A stretch of DNA of 14,420 nt from Candidatus Saccharimonadota bacterium (GTDB taxonomy: Bacteria > Patescibacteria > Saccharimonadia > Saccharimonadales > Nanosyncoccaceae), in assembly GCA_017429465.1 (NCBI GenBank), contig JAFROU010000054.1:1-14420 (forward strand). Reading direction: 5' to 3'. Under the pieces are notes generated by a model. That model was given only the letters and a program-made list of their open reading frames with translations, was not told the origin of the DNA and searched no databases. Each line of letters opens with the position of its first letter. The stretch's first letter is position 1. A program made the position numbers and the translations under genes. This document shows, in pieces, positions 1 to 5,288 of the stretch.

Positions 1-1095
1 TCAAATGCAACGACTGGTACTTTCTACGTTGGGCTTTCGAAGAATGCGGTTGGTATGACAGAAAATGGCACATACACCGTCAATATTGATGAGCAAAATG
101 AGATAGTTTACTTCTACTTCACGCCGTCCACATCTGGCTCGTACGATTTCATCTCGTCTGGTACGTCAACAGATACCTATGGCTATATTTACGATTCTAA
201 CTTTAACCAACTTGCTTATGATGATGACTCAGCCGGTAATCTTCAATTCAAAGTCACCTACAACCTCACGGCCGGAGTCAAATACTATTATGGTGCTAAA
301 TTCTTAACATCTACTAATGCTACTGGCTCATTCTCGGTCACTCTTACAAAAACAGTTGTGACCTTCAATATTTCATATAACTATAACGGCGGCTATAGTG
401 GCACCTATGCGCCAACATCGTGCAACTACGGCGGATGGTGTACAGTTAGTACACCAACACGATCTGGTTATACATTTACTGGTTGGACAGCTACCAATAT
501 GACGTCCGGAGACGTACACTACATCTGGTATGAAAATAGTTCGTCTTCACTCTCAACAACAGCGTCATCATATACATTTACCGATACTACCGTCGGCTCG
601 ACTTTCTCCAACGTGATGAATCTACGTAACGCTAGCGGCACAGTTACCTTAACTGCCAATTGGTCTCAGAATGCTTCGTCAAACCCACTCCAGTATACTG
701 GCAGCAATACTTTCTATGGTACTGGCAATTACAATGGCACAAGGACGGCCTACGCCGACCTAACAGTCCACCAGACTACTGCTGGATCGAATACGGTCTA
801 CTTCGATCTATATTTCTCGGCCGAGGATCCATATTACACCACGGATACAATTTACTTCAGTGCTACAGTAAATATTGGTGGTACATCTAGATCATTCTCG
901 GCCACCTGCGATGTGAGTACCTGGGACTCAACTCACTGTAACTCACAAGACTTCTCAGGCTCAATAACACTGTCAAATGTCAGTACTTCAACTTACGCTT
1001 CTGCATCAATTGATATTACCTATGTCAACGGCTATAGCGGCATTTATGATTATCTCAGCGGTAGTCTAGGTGGCTATTTGTCAGAAGTGTATTAA
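1..1095 (+). CDS. C-terminal part of a secreted repeat-rich surface protein (PPC-like and InlB-type repeat domains)
   Basis: The frame is open from the first base (TCA) to TAA at 1093-1095, so the gene starts upstream; the ATG at 55 is internal. The visible 364 residues are rich in Ser, Thr, Tyr and Gly, as in exported adhesins. The first residues (A-T-T-G-T-F-Y-V) look like the end of one beta domain, and a similar stretch (A-T-G-S-F-S-V-T) ends the next at about nt 320-345. This suggests tandem PPC-like beta domains, with an aspartate-rich turn near nt 220-230. Nt 361-500 carry a Listeria-Bacteroides (Flg_new/InlB B) repeat, with Y-N-Y-N-G-G and G-Y-T-F-T-G-W landmarks. The C-terminal 140 residues look like another beta sandwich. 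Two cysteine pairs (S-C-N-Y-G-G-W-C; C-D-V-S-T-W-D-S-T-H-C) could form disulfides outside the cell. There is no LPXTG motif or C-terminal membrane helix, so anchoring is unclear. The role in adhesion is inferred. Confidence 0.75.
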   Translation, partial: SNATTGTFYVGLSKNAVGMTENGTYTVNIDEQNEIVYFYFTPSTSGSYDFISSGTSTDTYGYIYDSNFNQLAYDDDSAGNLQFKVTYNLTAGVKYYYGAKFLTSTNATGSFSVTLTKTVVTFNISYNYNGGYSGTYAPTSCNYGGWCTVSTPTRSGYTFTGWTATNMTSGDVHYIWYENSSSSLSTTASSYTFTDTTVGSTFSNVMNLRNASGTVTLTANWSQNASSNPLQYTGSNTFYGTGNYNGTRTAYADLTVHQTTAGSNTVYFDLYFSAEDPYYTTDTIYFSATVNIGGTSRSFSATCDVSTWDSTHCNSQDFSGSITLSNVSTSTYASASIDITYVNGYSGIYDYLSGSLGGYLSEVY

Positions 1096-1110
1096 ATCAT
1101 TAGCAAGACG

Positions 1111-1130
1111 TGATATAATATATATTATAT
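1111..1130 (+). promoter_or_regulatory. Extended -10 promoter for the KH-domain gene, inside an 18-bp palindrome
   Basis: TGA-TATAAT lies at 1111-1119, an extended -10 element, with only a weak -35 (ATTAAA at 1091-1096, 17-bp spacer). The -10 is embedded in a perfect palindrome, ATATAATATATATTATAT, at 1113-1130. The minus strand therefore also carries a TATAAT. The predicted start, near 1126, gives a short leader to the ATG at 1152. Confidence 0.6.
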
Positions 1131-1151
1131 AAACCAAACGGAGAACCAGAA

Positions 1152-1559
1152 ATGGCAACTATTGACCAACAATTCGTAGAGTACATCGTGAAAACTCTCG
1201 TTAACAATCCAGATAAAATCAGCGTCGACCGCACTATCGATGAAAAAGGCGTCCTCCTATCCCTCACCGTAGATCCAGAAGACGTTGGTCGTGTAATCGG
1301 CAAACGTGGCGCTACTGCCCAAAGCCTCCGCACACTTTTGCGCGCGCTAGGTACCAAAAACGATGCCCGTTACAACCTTAAAATCGTCAATACGGACAAT
1401 TATGAACCAAAAAACAAAGGTGAAAAGCACGAAAACCACGAAGAAGCTCCAGCCGAAACTGAACCAAAAGGCGAAAGCACCGTGATGGAGGCTCCAGAAA
1501 GCGACCTTGCTGAAAAGACTCGCGCAGAGCTTGCTGACCTTGACGATTTAGACATCTAA
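1152..1559 (+). CDS. khpA: KhpA-type KH-domain RNA-binding protein
   Basis: This small cytoplasmic protein binds single-stranded RNA. In Firmicutes, KhpA works with KhpB in post-transcriptional control of cell growth and division. Residues 1-80 match the KhpA/YlqC fold: a helix (F-V-E-Y-I-V-K-T-L-V), a beta strand, then the KH signature I-G-K-R-G with GxxG at residues 50-53, followed by a helix (A-Q-S-L-R-T-L-L). KhpA is usually 75-80 residues; here an acidic, probably disordered tail of about 50 residues (roughly 86-135, many Glu and Asp) is added. The start is supported by GGAG at 1140-1143, 8 nt before ATG. The gene has its own promoter and terminator. In many genomes khpA follows rpsP; here it stands alone in front of the rpoB leader. 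The family call is firm; the role in this organism is inferred. Confidence 0.88.
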   Translation: MATIDQQFVEYIVKTLVNNPDKISVDRTIDEKGVLLSLTVDPEDVGRVIGKRGATAQSLRTLLRALGTKNDARYNLKIVNTDNYEPKNKGEKHENHEEAPAETEPKGESTVMEAPESDLAEKTRAELADLDDLDI

Positions 1560-1568
1560 AACCTGTGT

Positions 1569-1604
1569 AAAAAATGCCGATTTAAGACTAAATTGGCATT
1601 TTTT
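1569..1604 (+). terminator. Intrinsic terminator of the khpA unit
   Basis: The 16-bp arms at 1569-1584 and 1589-1604 pair fully with one G-U, around an AGAC loop. The right arm ends in six T. The flanking A and T runs make it potentially bidirectional. It separates khpA from the rpoB promoter that follows within 5 nt. Confidence 0.9.
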
Positions 1605-1608
1605 GTAC

Positions 1609-1636
1609 TTGACAATAGAGCCCTATAATGTATAAT
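1609..1636 (+). promoter_or_regulatory. Promoter P1 of the rpoBC leader
   Basis: TTGACA at 1609-1614 is a perfect -35 and TATAAT at 1631-1636 a perfect -10, spaced 16 bp. A second TATAAT at 1624-1629 is too close to this -35 to pair with it. Transcription should begin near 1643, exactly where a hairpin (1644-1666) starts. Confidence 0.85.
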
Positions 1637-1642
1637 TAAACG

Positions 1643-1728
1643 TAAGCAAAACTGCGAGTTTAGCTTGAAAATCCATTCATACGTTGAGAGTTTATTATGG
1701 CTAAAAATCCACCGCTAGGTGGTTTTTT
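1643..1728 (+). ncRNA. Structured P1 leader RNA or small RNA upstream of rpoB
   Basis: This stretch begins at the predicted P1 start and ends at a terminator-like hairpin, giving an RNA of about 85 nt. Its 5' end folds as AAGC(A)AAACT paired with AGTTT(A)GCTT around a GCG loop (1644-1666), interrupted by one A-A mismatch. The motif GAGTTTA occurs at 1656-1662 and 1688-1694, and again downstream at 1832-1838. It matches no RNA family I recognise. It could be an attenuated leader of rpoBC or a free small RNA. A 19-codon reading frame (1697-1756) crosses the hairpin, but it ends in TGA, which no gene here uses, and has a weak ribosome site. The existence of the structure is seen; its function is inferred. 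Confidence 0.4.
1709..1728 (+). terminator. Terminator-like hairpin (attenuator candidate) in the rpoB leader
   Basis: CCACC (1709-1713) pairs with GGTGG (1718-1722) around GCTA and is followed directly by six T (1723-1728). The stem is short (5 bp), so termination may be partial. It lies about 180 nt before rpoB and upstream of promoter P2, so it would trim P1 transcripts but not P2 transcripts. Confidence 0.6.
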
Positions 1729-1752
1729 GGTGAAAATAATTAACAATTATGC

Positions 1753-1781
1753 TTGACTATAGGCAAAAACGGGGTTAAAAT
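1753..1781 (+). promoter_or_regulatory. Promoter P2 of rpoBC
   Basis: TTGACT at 1753-1758 and TAAAAT at 1776-1781 are spaced 17 bp. Each differs from consensus at one position. The predicted start near 1788 lies just downstream of the terminator-like hairpin and just before two tandem hairpins. It gives a leader of about 118 nt to the rpoB GTG. Confidence 0.6.
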
Positions 1782-1795
1782 TAAGCTCAAGAAGC

Positions 1796-1839
1796 AGTGT
1801 GCCGTATTTTTGGTAGCACTATAAACATGGCGAGTTTAT
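1796..1839 (+). promoter_or_regulatory. Two abutting hairpins in the rpoB 5' untranslated leader
   Basis: Hairpin A: AGTGTGCC (1796-1803) pairs with GGTAGCACT (1812-1820), eight pairs with one G-U and one bulged G. Hairpin B: ATAAAC (1821-1826) pairs with GTTTAT (1834-1839) around a 7-nt loop. No nucleotide separates them, so they could stack coaxially. This arrangement resembles protein- or ligand-binding leaders. In E. coli the related operon is controlled by L10 binding upstream of rplJ, but rplJL is absent here. From 1840 to the ribosome site at 1896 I see no further clear structure. Confidence 0.45.
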
Positions 1840-1905
1840 GGGGCAAAAGTACGTCAGTAATCTTCGGCGCTAATCTATTATCAACCACTAATTTAAGAGG
1901 TAACT

Positions 1906-4900
1906 GTGAGTACAAAACAGAAGAGTGGTAGCCGTGTGTTCTTCACTGAAGGCGACCAAGCTCTCCCAATACCTGATTTGATTGCACATCAAAAGGATAG
2001 TTGGGAAGACTTCGTAAAGTCAGGCCTCCGTGAAATCTTCAACGAGCTAAACCCGATTGACGATTACACCGGTCAGAAGTTGTCTTTACGATTTAAAGAC
2101 TATTATTTTAAAGAGCCAGCCGAAACCGAGCGTGAAGCTAAATACAATTTAGCCACCTACGAAGCACCTTTGCATGTGCTAGTCGAGCTGACCAATAAAA
2201 TTACCGGAGAAGTCAAAGAACAAGACATCTTCTTTGGCGATTACCCATGGATGACAGATCGTGCTAGCTTTATTATTAATGGCACGGAACGCGTCATCGT
2301 TTCTCAGTTGATTCGTTCAGCTGGCGTGTTCTTTACTGCCGATACAATCGGTCTCCGCCGCTACTATGGTGCTAAGGTGATCCCTGGCCGTGGTGCTTGG
2401 CTTGAGTTTGAAACCGCCACTAACGGTTCAATCAATATTAAAATCGACCGCCGCCGCAAGGTGCCAGTCACAACCTTCCTCCGTGCCCTTGGCATGAGCA
2501 AGGATTCTGAAATTAAGAAAGCCTTTGCTAAAGTTGACACCGGAGAAATCAAATATATTGACGCTACTCTTGATAAAGATCCAGCCAGTACTAAAGCTGA
2601 AGCTTTACTCGAGGTTTATCGTCGTCTTCGCCCAGGTGATCTCGCCACCGTCGAGAACGCAAAATCAATGATCGAACGTACCTTCTTTGATTACAAACGC
2701 TATGATTATTCTCGTGTTGGTCGTTTTAAGATCAATCAACGCCTTGGCTTTGATACGCCGAATGATAACGCGCACCGCACGCTACAGATGGAAGATTTAA
2801 TCGCTATTATCAGCGAGATTATCCGTCTTAATAATACGCAAGAGCCAGCCGATGATATCGATTCACTCGCTAACCGTCGTGTTAAATTAGTCGGCGAATT
2901 GGTTCAACGTCAATTCCGTCTAGGTATGCTTCGTCTACAACGCAACATCCTCGACCGTATGTCGATGGCTAATCCAGAAGAAGTCACACCTTCACAATTA
3001 CTTAACTCTCGCCCAGTTGTTGCGGCTGTAAAAGAATTCTTTGCCAGCTCTCAACTTTCACAGTTGATGGACGAAACCAACCCATTTTCTGAACTTTCGC
3101 ATAAGCGCCGCCTAAGTTCGATGGGACCTGGTGGTCTCACCCGTGAACGTGCTGGTTTTGACGTCCGCGATGCTCACCCAACTCATTACGGCCGTATTTG
3201 TACCGTAGAAACGCCAGAAGGTGGCAACGTCGGTCTCGTGCTTAACCTTGCAACCTATGCTCGTATTAATGAATATGGTTTCATCGAAGCACCATATCGT
3301 GTAGTAAAAAACGGTAAAGTCACTAACGAAGTTATCTATGTAGATGCTTCCGCAGAAAATGACATGGTTATTGCTGACGCCTCCGTTAAACTAGACAAAG
3401 ATGGTAAATTTATGGAAGATTGGGTCTCTGCCCGTAAGAACGGAGCTCCAGTCCAGGTCCAAGCCTCAGAAGTGACACACGTTGATGCCGCACATAAAGA
3501 GATTCTTGGTGTCTCCGCCAGCCTTATTCCATTTGTCGAGAAAAACCGTGTTGACCGCTCTCTCATGGCTTGCGCCATGCAGAAACAGGCAGTTCCACTA
3601 CTAAAGACTGACAACCCTGTCGTTGGTACTGGTATCGAAGGTGAAGTCGCTCGCAACACTTCACAACTCGTGGTTGCTGAAGGTAAGGGCGTAGTAAAGA
3701 AATCTGATGGCCAATCCATTATCGTAACCTATGATAAAACTGGCGATAAAGAATACAAACTCGTCCACTTTGAGAAGACCAACGATGATCGTTGTTACAA
3801 CCAACGCACCAAAGTCAAACGTGGCGACACTGTTAAGAAAGGCGACATCCTAATCGAAGGCGCCTCCATCAACAATGGCGAACTCGCACTAGGCAAAGAT
3901 TTACTTGTAGCCTTCATGCCATGGCGTGGTTACAACATGGATGATGCTATTGTTATTTCTAACCGCCTTGTTGAAGACGATGAACTCACTTCAATTAATA
4001 TAAAAGACTTTGATGTAGAAGTTCGTGAAACCAAGCTTGGTCCAGAACAAGTTACTCGCGATATTCCAAACGTCTCTGAACATTCACTTCGCCATCTTGG
4101 TGAGGACGGTATCGTAGTAGTTGGCTCAGAAGTTTCTCCTGGCGATATTCTCGTCGGTAAAATTACGCCAAAAGGCGAACAAGAGCTCAGCTCTGAGGAA
4201 CGTTTGCTTCGCGCCATCTTCGGTGAGAAAGCCAAAGACGTTCGCGATACGTCTGTTCGTATGAATGGCTCGACCACTGGTAAGGTAGTTGACGTCCGCG
4301 TTTACACTCGTGAACAGGGTCACGATCTAAAAGCTGGGGTCTTGATGCAAATTAAAATATTTGTTGCTGAAATGCGTAAAATCGGCGTCGGCGATAAGCT
4401 CGCTGGTCGTCACGGCAACAAAGGTGTAGTATCTCGTGTCTTGCCAGTTGAAGACATGCCATTTATGGCTGACGGTACTCCAATCGATATTATCCTTTCA
4501 CCAATGGGCGTGCCTTCCCGTATGAACCTCGGACAGTTGTTTGAGACTCATCTTGGCATGGCTGCACGTGCTCTAGGATACAAAGTTGCTACCCCATCAT
4601 TCAACGGTGTACCAGACGAAGTTATTTCAGATGAACTAGAAAAAGCTAAATTCGCTCGAGATGGACGCGTCCAACTTTACGACGGTCTAACTGGCGAACC
4701 ATTTAACGAAAGAACCTCCGTTGGCGTGATGCATATGATTAAGCTTCACCACATGGTTGAAGATAAGATTCACGCACGCTCCACTGGTCCTTACACCATG
4801 GTTACTCAACAGCCACTTGGTGGTAAAGCCCAAAACGGTGGTCAGCGCTTCGGGGAAATGGAGGTATGGGCTCTTGAAGCTTATGGCGCCGCCACTACCC

Positions 4901-5286
4901 TGCAAGAAATGCTCACAATCAAATCCGATGATGTCTACGGACGTGCTAAGGCTTACGAATCAATTATTAAGCACGAACCAATCGAAGGGCCAAAGCTCCC
5001 AGAAGGTTTTAACGTCTTAGTTAAAGAGCTTCAAGGTCTAGGTCTTAAGGTTGATTTGCTTGATCATGGTGAGTCTAATGATGCCAGTGACGTCATTGAA
5101 AAAACATCCCGCGAAATTGAAAAGGATAAAGATGACCAATCAATTTACGCTCAACATAAGGCTGAAACTGAACCAGAAATCACTGACCTAGACAGTAGTG
5201 AAGCTGAAGAAATGCTTGAAGACGCCGGGATTAATATAACAGATGGAGATGACGATGGAACCGTCGATCTCGGAGAGGAGCTTTAA
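1906..5286 (+). CDS. rpoB: RNA polymerase subunit beta
   Basis: Beta forms one side of the active-centre cleft of RNA polymerase. The start is GTG at 1906, with GAGG at 1897-1900, 5 nt before it. At 1126 residues it is shorter than the Bacillus (about 1193) and E. coli (1342) proteins. The rifampicin pocket is intact at residues 380-407: Q386, D389, H399, R402 and S404 match E. coli Q513, D516, H526, R529 and S531, which predicts a sensitive enzyme. The block G-P-G-G-L-T-R-E-R-A-G-F follows. The catalytic lysines are K831 (G-D-K) and K839 (G-N-K-G), equivalent to E. coli K1065 and K1073. The usual W-x-G-Y-N-F/Y-E-D motif reads W-R-G-Y-N-M-D-D (D679, D680), an E-to-D change beside the active site. 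The C-terminal clamp block G-E-M-E-V-W-A-L-E is present, and the protein ends in an acidic tail of about 45 residues. It is cotranscribed with rpoC. Confidence 0.98.
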   Translation: MSTKQKSGSRVFFTEGDQALPIPDLIAHQKDSWEDFVKSGLREIFNELNPIDDYTGQKLSLRFKDYYFKEPAETEREAKYNLATYEAPLHVLVELTNKITGEVKEQDIFFGDYPWMTDRASFIINGTERVIVSQLIRSAGVFFTADTIGLRRYYGAKVIPGRGAWLEFETATNGSINIKIDRRRKVPVTTFLRALGMSKDSEIKKAFAKVDTGEIKYIDATLDKDPASTKAEALLEVYRRLRPGDLATVENAKSMIERTFFDYKRYDYSRVGRFKINQRLGFDTPNDNAHRTLQMEDLIAIISEIIRLNNTQEPADDIDSLANRRVKLVGELVQRQFRLGMLRLQRNILDRMSMANPEEVTPSQLLNSRPVVAAVKEFFASSQLSQLMDETNPFSELSHKRRLSSMGPGGLTRERAGFDVRDAHPTHYGRICTVETPEGGNVGLVLNLATYARINEYGFIEAPYRVVKNGKVTNEVIYVDASAENDMVIADASVKLDKDGKFMEDWVSARKNGAPVQVQASEVTHVDAAHKEILGVSASLIPFVEKNRVDRSLMACAMQKQAVPLLKTDNPVVGTGIEGEVARNTSQLVVAEGKGVVKKSDGQSIIVTYDKTGDKEYKLVHFEKTNDDRCYNQRTKVKRGDTVKKGDILIEGASINNGELALGKDLLVAFMPWRGYNMDDAIVISNRLVEDDELTSINIKDFDVEVRETKLGPEQVTRDIPNVSEHSLRHLGEDGIVVVGSEVSPGDILVGKITPKGEQELSSEERLLRAIFGEKAKDVRDTSVRMNGSTTGKVVDVRVYTREQGHDLKAGVLMQIKIFVAEMRKIGVGDKLAGRHGNKGVVSRVLPVEDMPFMADGTPIDIILSPMGVPSRMNLGQLFETHLGMAARALGYKVATPSFNGVPDEVISDELEKAKFARDGRVQLYDGLTGEPFNERTSVGVMHMIKLHHMVEDKIHARSTGPYTMVTQQPLGGKAQNGGQRFGEMEVWALEAYGAATTLQEMLTIKSDDVYGRAKAYESIIKHEPIEGPKLPEGFNVLVKELQGLGLKVDLLDHGESNDASDVIEKTSREIEKDKDDQSIYAQHKAETEPEITDLDSSEAEEMLEDAGINITDGDDDGTVDLGEEL

Positions 5287-5288
5287 TC

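Noticed and set aside
1100..1357. A minus-strand frame overlapping khpA
   Set aside because: It runs against the conserved KH gene and ends in its promoter; no signals support it.
1624..1629. First TATAAT in the P1 region as the -10 of P1
   Set aside because: Only 9 bp separate it from the TTGACA at 1609-1614; the second TATAAT (16 bp) fits.
1697..1756. A 19-residue leader peptide reading frame across the terminator-like hairpin of the rpoB leader
   Set aside because: The ribosome site is weak, it ends in TGA while all genes here use TAA, and its codons mostly follow from the hairpin and T tract. It is kept only as a remark.
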